Shown: positions 1-8,785 of the stretch, in pieces | Numbering within the stretch: position 1 is the stretch's first letter | Layout: every line of letters starts with the position of its first letter | Origin: G965222505 sp965222505 | GTDB lineage: Bacteria; Bacteroidota; Rhodothermia; Rhodothermales; DATKEJ01 | NCBI GenBank assembly: GCA_965222505.1 | Contig: OZ244956.1 | Span: 806,001-870,000 of the forward strand | DNA length: 64,000 nt | Direction of reading: 5' to 3' | Notes under the pieces: generated by a model | The model's input: the letters and a program-made list of their open reading frames with translations, nothing else | Database searches by the model: none | Told to the model about the DNA's origin: nothing | Program-made: the position numbers and the translations under genes

Positions 1-237
1 GCCCCAGAAGGGGTCCAGGAGTTCACTGGCTACGGTAAAGACTTCCGGGTACCACACCCGGTACACCACGTAGGCCACGAACATCCCGCTGAAGAGCAGG
101 ATCTCCGTGATGAGGAAGAGCCACATGCCCATCTTGGACGCATCGAACTGCTGTTCCGAGGACACAAAGTGGTGATGCAGGTGGGCAGGATGATCGTGTT
201 CGTGCACGTCCCCTGCATGAGCTACCGTTGTTGACAT
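1..237 (-). CDS. ctaE: Cytochrome c oxidase subunit III, N-terminal part (cut by window edge)
   Basis: Only the first 79 residues are present; the gene continues beyond base 1. It begins at the ATG at 237 with a His-rich leader (many His between residues 7 and 23), then a KMGMWLFLITEILLFSG-type first membrane helix and AYVVYRVWYPE, which is typical of oxidase subunit III. Subunit III stabilises the heme-copper oxidase core in the inner membrane. It lies downstream of subunit I on the same strand, separated by a dyad repeat, so it is probably the distal gene of the act-cox unit. The family call is firm; nothing can be said about the C-terminus. Confidence 0.9.
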   Translation of the reverse strand, partial: MSTTVAHAGDVHEHDHPAHLHHHFVSSEQQFDASKMGMWLFLITEILLFSGMFVAYVVYRVWYPEVFTVASELLDPFWG

Positions 238-268
238 CTACTTATTTGGGATAGTTAATAAATGAAAA

Positions 269-350
269 CGTAGTTCGTATTACGTATTGCGTAAGAGAAA
301 TCGCACTCATGTTTGAGGGCACCTTTACGCAATACGCGATACGCATTACA
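269..350. repeat. Intergenic dyad element R1 (GTATTGCGTA type)
   Basis: Imperfect palindrome between ctaD and ctaE. The left arm (about 274-295) and right arm (about 324-349) both contain CGTATTGCGTAA or its complement, built of degenerate 9-10 base words. The loop carries GAGGGCACC and aligns with the loop of element R2. The arm starts five bases after the ctaD stop codon. Confidence 0.75.
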
Positions 351-354
351 GAAA

Positions 355-2088
355 TTATGCGTCGGTCTGTTCGGTCGGGGAGATCACCGGTTCATCGGCC
401 CCACCATCGCCATAGAGTTCATCGACGTACTTGTATTCATACGGCCCACGTGTCACGATGGGCATTTTGGTAAAGTTGTGCGGATCCGGCGGGGTCGTGG
501 TGGCCATCCATTCCAGCGTGGCCGCGCCCCAGGGGTTGGCTCCGGCCAGGGGTGCCTTCTTGCGCAAGGAGGCCAGGAGTGTAATCGCGGCGATCAACAG
601 TCCCAGGGTCAGGACCAGGGAGCCGACCGTCGACATCTGGTGAAACTGCTGGAACAGGTCGATCAATTCCTGTTTGATCGGCTCGCCGGTTGCCATTTGC
701 GAATAGTCGTGGTAACGGCGCGGCATGCCCTGGCTACCCAGGATGAACTGCGGGAAAAAGGTCAGGTTGAACCCGATGAACACAAGCCCCGCGCCGATGG
801 ATGACCACAGCTGGTTGTACATCTTGCCGAACATCTTGGGCCACCAGTAGTGTACCCCGCCCAGGAAGGCGATCACGTTACCGCCCATCATCGTATAGTG
901 GAAGTGGGCCACCACGTAGTAGGTATCGTGCAGGTGGACATCGACGGCCAACACACCCAGCATCACACCGGTTACCCCACCGATGGTAAACAGAAACAGG
1001 AAGGCCAGCGCATAAAGCATGGGTGTGCGTAACCACACCGAGCCCTTGTACATCGTAGCCACCCAGTTAAAGACCTTGATCCCCGAAGGAATCCCGATCA
1101 GGTAGGTGATGAGTGAGAAGACAATCGAGGAGACTTCCGACTGGCCAGCCACGAACATGTGATGCCCCCAGACCAGGAAGCCGAGGAAGGCAATCGCCAC
1201 CGAGGAAAGCGCGATGGGTTTGTATCCGAAGATGTTCTGGCGGGAGAAAGTGGTGACCAACTCCGAAATAATCCCAAAAGCCGGCAGAATCATGACGTAG
1301 ACCGCCGGGTGCGAGTAGAACCAGAAAAAGTGCTGAAACAGCACCGCATCGCCCCCCAGGGCAGGGTCGAAGATACCGATGCCCAGATAATGCTCCAGGA
1401 ACAACAGCACCACCGTAATCCCGAGTACGGGCGTGGCAAGCACCTGAACGATAGCCGTCGAATACAGCCCCCAGATCATCAACGGGAGCCGGTTCCACGT
1501 CATACCCGGTGTACGCATCTTGTGGATGGTCACAATAAAGTTCAGACCCGTCAGGATGGACGAAAAGCCTGCCACAAACACCGCCATGGTCATCCACCGG
1601 ACCGCGTTACTTGCTTGCGAGGAATAGGGTGTATAAAAGGTCCATCCGGTATCCACCTCGCCGGCCAGAATGGCCGAGACCGCCAGAATGGCCCCGGTAA
1701 TGTAGAGGTAGAAGCTCGCCAGGTTCAGCCGGGGAAATGCGACATCCTTGGCCCCGATCATGATGGGCAACACAAAATTGCCCAGCGAGGCCGGGATCGC
1801 AACGAGGATGAAGAGAAAAATCATGATCGCTCCGTGGAGCGTATACACCTGGTTGTACGTATTGCTGTCCAGGAATTGTGTCCCCGGCGAAAACAACTCC
1901 AGCCGGATGATAACAGCCAAAAGCCCTGCAACAAAAAAGAACGTAACCACCGAGAACAAGTACATCAAACCGATGCGTTTGTGGTCTACGGTGAGCAACC
2001 AGGACATGATGCCCTTGGGATGTTTCAAGTAGTTGTGTTCGCCTTCATACCCCTTCGGGACGTTGGCTTGTACTGTGGTTGCACTCAT
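355..2088 (-). CDS. ctaD: caa3-type cytochrome c oxidase subunit I (A2 subfamily)
   Basis: 577-residue catalytic subunit that reduces O2 at a heme a3-CuB site and pumps protons. Visible ligands are H85 and H397 (low-spin heme), H395 (heme a3), and H260, H309 and H310 (CuB), with Tyr264 placed to cross-link to H260. The helix VI motif reads FYSHPAVY. The Glu of the usual GHPEVY is absent and a Tyr-Ser pair (Y258-S259) precedes the His, which is the hallmark of A2-type oxidases such as the Rhodothermus marinus caa3 enzyme. It follows ctaC by 73 bases on the same strand. The start is supported by family length. Very confident. Confidence 0.97.
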   Translation of the reverse strand: MSATTVQANVPKGYEGEHNYLKHPKGIMSWLLTVDHKRIGLMYLFSVVTFFFVAGLLAVIIRLELFSPGTQFLDSNTYNQVYTLHGAIMIFLFILVAIPASLGNFVLPIMIGAKDVAFPRLNLASFYLYITGAILAVSAILAGEVDTGWTFYTPYSSQASNAVRWMTMAVFVAGFSSILTGLNFIVTIHKMRTPGMTWNRLPLMIWGLYSTAIVQVLATPVLGITVVLLFLEHYLGIGIFDPALGGDAVLFQHFFWFYSHPAVYVMILPAFGIISELVTTFSRQNIFGYKPIALSSVAIAFLGFLVWGHHMFVAGQSEVSSIVFSLITYLIGIPSGIKVFNWVATMYKGSVWLRTPMLYALAFLFLFTIGGVTGVMLGVLAVDVHLHDTYYVVAHFHYTMMGGNVIAFLGGVHYWWPKMFGKMYNQLWSSIGAGLVFIGFNLTFFPQFILGSQGMPRRYHDYSQMATGEPIKQELIDLFQQFHQMSTVGSLVLTLGLLIAAITLLASLRKKAPLAGANPWGAATLEWMATTTPPDPHNFTKMPIVTRGPYEYKYVDELYGDGGADEPVISPTEQTDA

Positions 2089-2161
2089 AGTCGGTCAGGT
2101 GAGGGTTTCTGGGTACCCGGGGGGGTAGCCCTATGCCTTCGAAAATCGCTAAACGCTAATA

Positions 2162-3181
2162 TTATTGAACGGACTTGATGTATTCAACCAAGGCCTGGAC
2201 TTCGGTATCATCGAGTGTCATCATCGGCATCACATTCTGGTAGCCGTTGACGATTTTGGCGCCGGGTTCTACGATAGACTCGCGGAGGTATTCTTCGTCC
2301 ACCTGCACGCTGGACCCATCGCTGAGTTGTTCCTGCCGCCCAAAAAGGCCCTGGAACGTTGGGCCGACTGTCGCCGAGCCGTCCAGGCTGTGGCAGGTGA
2401 CGCATGCTTTCGTGGCGTAGAGGCCTTCGCCATATTCAGCGGTCGGCTCGGCATTCTCGACGGTATTGACCCATTCGGTAAACACATCTTCGGGAAGCAC
2501 GTGGAGCCGGGTGGCCATCCGGGAGTGGGCATCCCCACAGTATTCGGTGCAGAACACCTGCACGAAGTCTGCCCCTTCTACATCGGCCGTATTGCTGGTC
2601 AGTTCATTGGCGATGAACCAGATCGATGTATAGCGGTTGGGAATGACGTCGTGCTTCACCCGGAAATCAGGGATAAAGAAACTGTGGAGGACGTCGTCGC
2701 TGGTCATGATGAGCTTGACCGGGCGGTCGATGGGCACCAGTAGTTCGTTGGTGACTTTGCCCGAGGGGTACTGAAATTCCCAGGCCCACTTGCGGCCCTT
2801 GACGTAGATTTCATACGCATCCGGCGGGGCCACTGTGACCTTTACAAAGGCACTGAACCCCCATACAAAAACGACCATCACCAAAATAGTGGGCAGTACA
2901 GCCCAAGCCGTTTCAGTAATCTTGCTCGGATGCACGTCTTCCGCACGTTCATGAGCGTCTTTGCGGATGTACTTCCACATCAGGTACAACATCCACGTCA
3001 CCACACCCACCATGAGCGCAGCACTGGCCCAGTTGACGAAATAAAAGACTTCATCAATCACAGGAGCCAGGTTCGACTTCTGCGGGGGCATCCAGCCATA
3101 CACGGCCCAGAGTACCGCCATCCCGACCAGGGAAAGCATTGAGATGATGAGGACCATGACACCGATATTACGATTTTTCAT
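2162..3181 (-). CDS. ctaC: caa3-type cytochrome c oxidase subunit II with fused cytochrome c
   Basis: 339 residues. Hydrophobic segments lie near residues 6-30, 50-70 and 95-113, followed by a cupredoxin domain with CuA ligands H166, C211, C215, H219 and M222 (CTEYCGDAHSRM). A C-terminal cytochrome c domain follows with CVTCH at 260-264 and a candidate axial Met in VMPMM (319-322). The fused cytochrome c defines a caa3 oxidase, so electrons can enter from ActA/ActE-type donors or HiPIP-like carriers without a separate cytochrome c. The gene lies between the SCO gene and ctaD in the same direction. Firm call. Confidence 0.96.
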   Translation of the reverse strand: MKNRNIGVMVLIISMLSLVGMAVLWAVYGWMPPQKSNLAPVIDEVFYFVNWASAALMVGVVTWMLYLMWKYIRKDAHERAEDVHPSKITETAWAVLPTILVMVVFVWGFSAFVKVTVAPPDAYEIYVKGRKWAWEFQYPSGKVTNELLVPIDRPVKLIMTSDDVLHSFFIPDFRVKHDVIPNRYTSIWFIANELTSNTADVEGADFVQVFCTEYCGDAHSRMATRLHVLPEDVFTEWVNTVENAEPTAEYGEGLYATKACVTCHSLDGSATVGPTFQGLFGRQEQLSDGSSVQVDEEYLRESIVEPGAKIVNGYQNVMPMMTLDDTEVQALVEYIKSVQ

Positions 3182-3253
3182 CGTATGCTTTATACGTCTA
3201 AGAAGTTAAAAGAGCGGCTGACGGCACAGCACCGGTCAGCCTTACACGTTTCC

Positions 3254-4063
3254 TTAAATACCAGCACGTTGACGTTGCCCTTCGCGCCGCCAAAACCAAA
3301 TCAGCAACCCACCAAGCAACACCACCGTCAGCAGACCAGCCAAACGCATCACATTCAGGGCAATCGGCACGTACGAGCCGGCTTCCGGGTCATACTGAAA
3401 ACAATATAAAATCAAACGGTCAATGGTAGAACCGATTTGTCCCTGCGAGGCTTCAATCAGCGAATTTCGCACATCGAAGGGTTCAAACGCGATGCCGTAC
3501 ATATACCGGGTAATCAGGCCCTCTCCGCTTAAAAAGACCAGCACCGCCGGGTGGGCGTACTGTTCGCCTGCTTCATCCCAAGCGTAGCCAAAACCCACCG
3601 CATCAGTAAGGCGACGAATATTGGCCTCATCACCCACGAGGAAGTGCCATCCATCGGCGGCTTCGGGTTTCCCCAGCCGCTCCACATACCGTGTTTTCTG
3701 GGTGGCAGCCTGTTGTGGTGTTTCCTCGTGCGAGAAGCTGACCGTCAAGATATCAAATTTTTCGCCAGGGACCCAATCCATTTCTCGCAAAGAGGCTGTT
3801 AAGCCGTCCAGCAACAAACTACACAACATCGGGCACTCGTGGTAGGCCAGATTGAGCAACACCGGCCGTTTGCCGCCCAGGTAGTCTCCGAGGGTAACCG
3901 ACTTTCCTTCGGCATCGGTGAAGACCAGATCCGTGGGAATCGTTTCGCCCAGGTGCTCTGTGACGTCAGCCTCTTTAAGCGAAGGCGGCAGCTCGTCCAT
4001 GGCCTGAGCCCAGGCCCCTGTCGCTACGAACATCAAACAATATGTCAACAGCCACCTTATCAT
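3254..4063 (-). CDS. SCO1/SenC-family copper chaperone
   Basis: 269 residues with an N-terminal signal sequence, a thioredoxin-like SCO domain with the copper-binding pair C77 and C81 (HECPMLC) and the conserved H171 (AHPAVLVF), and a C-terminal membrane helix near 235-255. SCO proteins deliver copper to, or reduce, the CuA centre of oxidase subunit II. It lies directly upstream of ctaC, as expected for an assembly factor. The C-terminal anchor in addition to an N-terminal signal is typical of SCO proteins in Bacteroidota-like genomes. Confidence 0.92.
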   Translation of the reverse strand: MIRWLLTYCLMFVATGAWAQAMDELPPSLKEADVTEHLGETIPTDLVFTDAEGKSVTLGDYLGGKRPVLLNLAYHECPMLCSLLLDGLTASLREMDWVPGEKFDILTVSFSHEETPQQAATQKTRYVERLGKPEAADGWHFLVGDEANIRRLTDAVGFGYAWDEAGEQYAHPAVLVFLSGEGLITRYMYGIAFEPFDVRNSLIEASQGQIGSTIDRLILYCFQYDPEAGSYVPIALNVMRLAGLLTVVLLGGLLIWFWRREGQRQRAGI

Positions 4064-4114
4064 TCTTCAACTATATAACAGGACTACGCACATGGTCTCG
4101 GTCTTGCCCGAGCC

Positions 4115-4462
4115 TTACTCGGTGCCTGCATCCTGAATCACAAGTTCCATAGCCCGTTCAATCGGGATGCGGTAGATGCCCTGTTCGGCATCGACGACAC
4201 CGTACTGGGTCAGCAAACGCTGGGCATCGGCATTGGCCTGACGCAGCATGACGGGTTGGGTCATACCGGTCACCTCTTGCTCCTGTGCATGTTCGGTTAC
4301 GTTGATCCAGGCGACGACAGCCGTAATGGCAAACACCAAAAAGAGGAAGGTGCCAACAGCTATTTTCATGATGGCATGTGCAGAGATGCCTTCCGGCTCT
4401 ACACCGGCGGCAACAATCGCTTCTTCTTCCGGCGTCAGGGGCAATGCGGGATCAGGAATCAT
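4115..4462 (-). CDS. Small single-span membrane protein between actF and sco (unknown function)
   Basis: 115 residues from the ATG at 4462. A short Pro/Glu-rich N-terminus is followed by one membrane helix near residues 32-52 and a soluble C-terminal domain ending with a DAEQGIYRIPIERAMELV stretch. An upstream in-frame ATG at 4642 was rejected because that extension would translate dyad repeat R4 and overlap the actF stop. The reading frame shows normal coding composition. I do not recognise a named family. Its fixed place between complex III and the oxidase suggests a respiratory assembly or accessory role, which is inference only. Confidence 0.8.
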   Translation of the reverse strand: MIPDPALPLTPEEEAIVAAGVEPEGISAHAIMKIAVGTFLFLVFAITAVVAWINVTEHAQEQEVTGMTQPVMLRQANADAQRLLTQYGVVDAEQGIYRIPIERAMELVIQDAGTE

Positions 4463-4486
4463 GGATCGTTCAGGTTGTGCTATACA

Positions 4487-4622
4487 AAAAATGGGGTGCC
4501 ATGATGCGTGTTGCGTGAACTCAGGTTGGCATGTTCTGATAGGTGAACAAGCGTCGGTCCCTCCCGTGTATACGGTCGGTAATGTATGGACCGTATTCAC
4601 GCAACACGTATCACGCAACACT
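4487..4622. repeat. Intergenic dyad element R4 (GTGTTGCGTG type)
   Basis: The left arm, near 4503-4519, reads GATGCGTGTTGCGTGAA and the right arm, near 4596-4620, carries its complement twice. A left border AAAAATGGGGTGC (4487-4499) recurs at R5 (30847-30859). The right edge abuts the actF stop codon (4623-4625). Confidence 0.75.
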
Positions 4623-5876
4623 TTAAGCATTTTCAAAGGCAATGGACCGGTTGTAATACCGATCTCCGTAGGCTACCAGAGCATGGCGATTGAAGCGCCA
4701 GACGGCCAGGCCAGCCAACAGAGCGACCAGCCCCAACCACAAGGCAAGATCAATCAGGGCTGGGTGAAATCCGTGGTCATGCACCGGCATCGCGATCCAG
4801 TACAGATCCACATAATGCGCCAGGAAGAACCACACGGTAAAGAACCACAGCACCGGCTTCATGCGCTTGACAGCCCGGAACATCAGCGCAAGGAACGGGA
4901 ACAGGAAGTGCCCGAAAATGAGGAACGTGGCGAGGGTTTCCCAGCCATTTTCCAGCCGATGACGGAACCACAACGTTTCTTCAGGCAGGTTGCCATACCA
5001 GTAGAGCATGTACTGGCTGAAAGCGATGTACGTCCAGAACACCGTGAAGGCAAACATGTACTTGCCGAGGTCATGGTAATGCTCGGGCGTGATCACATGG
5101 CTCAGCTTGCCTGCACGCTGGATGAACAGGACGGCCATCGTAATCGCTGCCAACGTCACAAACCATGAGCCCGCAAAGTAATACACGCCGAACATCGTCG
5201 AGAACCAGTGCGGGTCCAGCGTCATCAGCAGGTCGATACCCACGAAGGCCGTTGTGAGGGCAAACGCCAGTAGGCCCCAGCCGCTGGTAAAGCGCAACTG
5301 CTTGGAGCGGTCCTCGCCCGTCAAATCCTGATGGATTGAGTTGGAAAAAAGTTTATAGGACGAGTAGATCCAGATGGCAAAGTAAATCACGTACCGGGCG
5401 ATGAAGAACGGCGTATTCAAATAGCCCTGTTTGCCGGCCAGGATTGGGTCGTAATGTGCACCGCCTACTTCGTAGAGGTCTTCATGCGTCCAGTGGTAGA
5501 GGTCGTGCATCCCGAGCAGGATGGGGATCCCCAACACAAACAGCACCGGAAAGCTCATCATCAGGATTTCGGGAATACGCCGAACGGTGGCACTCCAGTA
5601 GGCCTGTGTGATATGGTGGATCATCACAAAAAACCAGCTTCCCAGCGCAATCGACAGACAGAAGGTGTAGCCGATCAGGTAGGAGAAGTAGAAGCGGGAG
5701 GAAAACAGGTGCCCGTCTTCACCCCCCAGGCCCAGGATAACGCCCAGCACCAGCAGGACTGCACCGACGCCAACGAGCAGTTGCCACGTGCGGCTTTGCG
5801 CACCTAGGCGAAACTCGGGGGGGGCCGCCTCATCCGAGCGGCGTACCGGGTCAAAAAGTCTAAGCAACGGATTCAT
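4623..5876 (-). CDS. actF: Alternative complex III subunit ActF (NrfD-like quinol-binding membrane subunit)
   Basis: 417 residues, about ten hydrophobic helices starting near residue 30. Conserved His/Asp-containing helices, for example FVMIHHITQAYW and LGMHDLYHWTHE, match the ActF/ActC type of quinol:electron acceptor oxidoreductase subunits. In alternative complex III, ActC and ActF form the membrane domain that binds quinol and is thought to translocate protons. It is the last act gene, 32 bases after actE. Firm family call. Confidence 0.93.
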   Translation of the reverse strand: MNPLLRLFDPVRRSDEAAPPEFRLGAQSRTWQLLVGVGAVLLVLGVILGLGGEDGHLFSSRFYFSYLIGYTFCLSIALGSWFFVMIHHITQAYWSATVRRIPEILMMSFPVLFVLGIPILLGMHDLYHWTHEDLYEVGGAHYDPILAGKQGYLNTPFFIARYVIYFAIWIYSSYKLFSNSIHQDLTGEDRSKQLRFTSGWGLLAFALTTAFVGIDLLMTLDPHWFSTMFGVYYFAGSWFVTLAAITMAVLFIQRAGKLSHVITPEHYHDLGKYMFAFTVFWTYIAFSQYMLYWYGNLPEETLWFRHRLENGWETLATFLIFGHFLFPFLALMFRAVKRMKPVLWFFTVWFFLAHYVDLYWIAMPVHDHGFHPALIDLALWLGLVALLAGLAVWRFNRHALVAYGDRYYNRSIAFENA

Positions 5877-5908
5877 AGATCTCGTCGGTATTCAAATGAG
5901 GAAGAAGC

Positions 5909-6550
5909 CTACTGGCCGAGGCCCACGTTGGGGCTTTCGTTCTGAATGTTTTGCATCCGGTCTGCGGGTACATCGCCTGCACCGGCATACTGGCTGCGCT
6001 GCAAGGCCCGAATGTAGGCCACAATGGCCCAGCGGTCCTCGACGGGAATGTGATACCCGTACGCCGGCATGTTGCGAACGCCGTTGGAAATCACGTCGAA
6101 GAGGTGGCCGTCCTCAACGCCCCGCAGGAAGTCGCTGTGGTACGTCGGCGCCGGTACATAGCCGTAGTTGCCCCGCATAATCACGCCCAGGCCGTCGCCG
6201 GCTTGCCCGTGGCATGGGGCACAATAGATATTGTAACGTTTCTGACCGCGCTCCATTACAGCACGCGTGAGGGGAACAGGATTGGTCTGAACCAGGGAGC
6301 CGTCGGCCTCTCGACCGAAATACAGGCGGGTGTCTTCCCGGAGGAAGCCCCGGGCAATCGTTCCCGGTACGGGCTGGCGCATGGCCCGGCCGTCCGCGAA
6401 GAACGCGTTCGGTTCCTGGGCTTCAAACCGTTCCTGATAGTCCATGTTCAGGTTGGGGTGCACCGGCGGCTTGGAAGACGTCATGCCCCGGCAACCGGCC
6501 ATAAACAGCAGCCCGAGGCAGAGGGCCGGGAGGAAGGTGAGGTGTTTCAT
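5909..6550 (-). CDS. actE: Alternative complex III subunit ActE, monoheme cytochrome c lipoprotein
   Basis: 213 residues from the ATG at 6550, preceded by AAGG eight bases upstream. From this start the protein has a clean lipoprotein signal ending FMAGC. A longer start at 6571 adds seven residues and is less likely. One heme motif CAPCH follows, with a probable axial Met in RNMPAYGY. ActE relays electrons from the ActA/ActB periplasmic arm toward the oxidase. It sits between actD and actF with short spacers, consistent with one transcript. Confidence 0.93.
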   Translation of the reverse strand: MKHLTFLPALCLGLLFMAGCRGMTSSKPPVHPNLNMDYQERFEAQEPNAFFADGRAMRQPVPGTIARGFLREDTRLYFGREADGSLVQTNPVPLTRAVMERGQKRYNIYCAPCHGQAGDGLGVIMRGNYGYVPAPTYHSDFLRGVEDGHLFDVISNGVRNMPAYGYHIPVEDRWAIVAYIRALQRSQYAGAGDVPADRMQNIQNESPNVGLGQ

Positions 6551-6583
6551 GGATACCTTTTGGCTTGACATACAGGAGTGGGG

Positions 6584-7177
6584 TTAGGTGGAGGCGTCGG
6601 CATCCACCACACCGTGATCCTCAATCACTTCAATGTGGGTCGCGCCCAGTTGCTTGAGCAGATCGCCCGCCTGGGTGATGTCGAATTGGGGATCTTTGGC
6701 CTCAATGTGGAGGAAGAACCCGTCGTCCGTGGCTCGGGCAAAGCGCTCGGAGTAAAACAGGGGATTGTACGGTTTGGGCAGTCCGTTCAGGGCCAGCATG
6801 CCGCCCACAGCGGTCAGGGCCGAAAACAGGATGGTCAGTTCGAACATGATGGGCACGGAAGGCTCCAGTGCAAAAAACGGCTTGCCGCTGATGTTGAGTG
6901 GATAATCCACCCCTCCCATCCAGTACTGCATGTAGAACCCGGTGAAGCAACCCGTAATTGCCCCGATGAAGATGATAAAGCCGAGCTTGGAATCCCCCAG
7001 TCCCATTGCCCGGTCCATGCCGTGGATGGGGAATGGACTGTAGGTATCGAACCGTTTAAAGCCGGCCTCGCGCACCCCGTGGGCCGCGTGGTAGAGCGCG
7101 CCGGGGTTGGCAAATTCGCCGAGGACCCCGTAAGTCGTGCCCGTCTCCGGCTTGGAACCAAACAATGAACTTAGCAT
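6584..7177 (-). CDS. actD: Alternative complex III subunit ActD (DUF3341)
   Basis: 197 residues with a cytoplasmic N-terminal part (FANPGALYHAAHGVREAGF), two membrane helices near 64-82 and 104-128, and a C-terminal soluble tail. This is the DUF3341 architecture of ActD, a small structural subunit of alternative complex III that packs against ActC. It is separated from actC by dyad element R2. Confidence 0.92.
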   Translation of the reverse strand: MLSSLFGSKPETGTTYGVLGEFANPGALYHAAHGVREAGFKRFDTYSPFPIHGMDRAMGLGDSKLGFIIFIGAITGCFTGFYMQYWMGGVDYPLNISGKPFFALEPSVPIMFELTILFSALTAVGGMLALNGLPKPYNPLFYSERFARATDDGFFLHIEAKDPQFDITQAGDLLKQLGATHIEVIEDHGVVDADAST

Positions 7178-7206
7178 GGTTTAATGTGGGTTATGCAAGT
7201 AATAAA

Positions 7207-7296
7207 TCGTATGCTCGTATAGTATTTCGTAGTGCGTAAGGGAAGTTGCCCTGATGTGAGAGGGCACCCTTACGCAATACGCATTACGCACTACGT
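7207..7296. repeat. Intergenic dyad element R2 (GTATTGCGTA type)
   Basis: Imperfect hairpin between actC and actD with arms containing TAGTGCGTAAGGG and its complement. The loop ends in GAGGGCACC like that of R1, and about 31 of 40 loop-proximal bases match R1 by eye. The actC stop codon (7291-7293) lies inside the right arm. Confidence 0.75.
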
Positions 7297-8748
7297 TTCT
7301 GTTTCTGTTTCCGGTGAAGCCAATTCGGCATCGGCACTGTGGCCGTCTCCGTGCTCGTCATAAAAATGCGGGTTGGCTTCGGGCATCACACCCTTGACCT
7401 CGGCGATGGCAACCATCGGCACAAACCGCAGGAAGAGCAGGAACAGGGTCAAAAACAGGCCGAAACTCCCGACGAGCGTCAGCACGTCCACAATCGTGGG
7501 CGAAAAGTAGTCCCAACTCGACGGCAGGTAATCGCGGTGAAGCGATGTTACCGTAATCACGAACCGTTCGAACCACATCCCGATGTTGACCAAGATCGAG
7601 ATCACAAACATAAGCGGGATGTTGCGCCGGAACTTCTTGAACCAGAAAAGCTGCGGGGCAAACACGTTGCAGCTAAACATCGTCCAGTAGGCCCAGGCAT
7701 ACGGCCCGGTGGCGCGGTTAATGAAGGCATATTGTTCGTAGGTCACGCCGGAGTACCACGCGATGAAAAATTCCGTGATATAGGCAAATCCGACGATTGA
7801 CCCCGTCAGGAGCATGATGATGTTCATCTTCTCCAAATGGTTCAACGTAATCAGGTCCTCAATTTCGTACACCTTCCGGGCCGTGATCATAAGCGTTTGC
7901 ACCATGGCAAACCCGGAGAAGATGGCCCCGGCCACAAAGTAGGGTGGGAAAATCGTCGTGTGCCATCCCGGGACGATAGACACGGCAAAGTCGAACGACA
8001 CGACCGAGTGTACAGAAAGCACCAGCGGTGTAGCCAAACCGGCCAGGATGAGATAGGCACGTTCGTAATGCCGCCAGTGCCGATTGGCACCCGTCCAGCC
8101 CAATGCAAGGGCACCCATCACTTTCTGCCGAATTTTGCCTTTGGCGCGGTCACGCAGCGTGGCCCAGTCCGGGATCAAGCCAACATACCAGAACAGCACC
8201 GATACGGTACCGTAGATCGTGACTGCAAACACATCCCACAACAGCGGACTCTTGAACTGCGGCCACATCAGCATCTGGTTCGGAATGGGCAGCGTCCAGT
8301 AGATCACCCAGATCCGTCCGACGTGAATGGTCGGGAACAAGAGCGCACAAACAACGGCAAAGATCGTCATGGCTTCGGCAGCCCGGTTAATCCCCGTGCG
8401 CCACTTCTGCCGGAACAGAAAGAGCACCGCCGAAATCAGCGTGCCCGCGTGGCCGATCCCGACCCAGAACACGAAGTTGACGATGGCCCATCCCCAACCG
8501 ACCGGGTTGTTCAGGCCCCAAACGCCGGTGCCGTTCCAAAACAACCAGGCGATCATGACAATCAGCGTCAGCAACCCGACAACGGCCACCCCAAACAACG
8601 GGTACCAGAGCTTCGGCGGTTTCTTCTCAGCGTGTTTCGCCACCAGTTCGGTTACATCGTGGAAGGTATGCCCCCCTTCCACCAGGGGTGGATCGGAAGC
8701 ATGTCCGTCGCCGGAGATGCCGAGGTGTTGATCGTGTGTCGTACTCAT
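7291..8748 (-). CDS. actC: Alternative complex III subunit ActC (NrfD/PsrC-like)
   Basis: 485 residues, about ten membrane helices. Family-typical segments include HDVTELVAKHAEKKPP near the N-terminus, GIGHAGTLISAVL, and SVHSVVSFDFAVSIVPGWH in the quinol-site helices. ActC pairs with ActF as the integral membrane, quinol-oxidising part of alternative complex III. It lies 37 bases downstream of actB. The last residues form an acidic ETETET tail whose stop codon is supplied by repeat R2. Confidence 0.95.
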   Translation of the reverse strand: MSTTHDQHLGISGDGHASDPPLVEGGHTFHDVTELVAKHAEKKPPKLWYPLFGVAVVGLLTLIVMIAWLFWNGTGVWGLNNPVGWGWAIVNFVFWVGIGHAGTLISAVLFLFRQKWRTGINRAAEAMTIFAVVCALLFPTIHVGRIWVIYWTLPIPNQMLMWPQFKSPLLWDVFAVTIYGTVSVLFWYVGLIPDWATLRDRAKGKIRQKVMGALALGWTGANRHWRHYERAYLILAGLATPLVLSVHSVVSFDFAVSIVPGWHTTIFPPYFVAGAIFSGFAMVQTLMITARKVYEIEDLITLNHLEKMNIIMLLTGSIVGFAYITEFFIAWYSGVTYEQYAFINRATGPYAWAYWTMFSCNVFAPQLFWFKKFRRNIPLMFVISILVNIGMWFERFVITVTSLHRDYLPSSWDYFSPTIVDVLTLVGSFGLFLTLFLLFLRFVPMVAIAEVKGVMPEANPHFYDEHGDGHSADAELASPETETET

Positions 8749-8785
8749 TCGAAATTCTGAGTTTACGATTTACGTTGAAAACGTA

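Noticed and set aside
4463..4642. N-terminal extension of the 115-residue membrane protein
   Set aside because: The extension is the translation of dyad repeat R4 and overlaps the actF stop.
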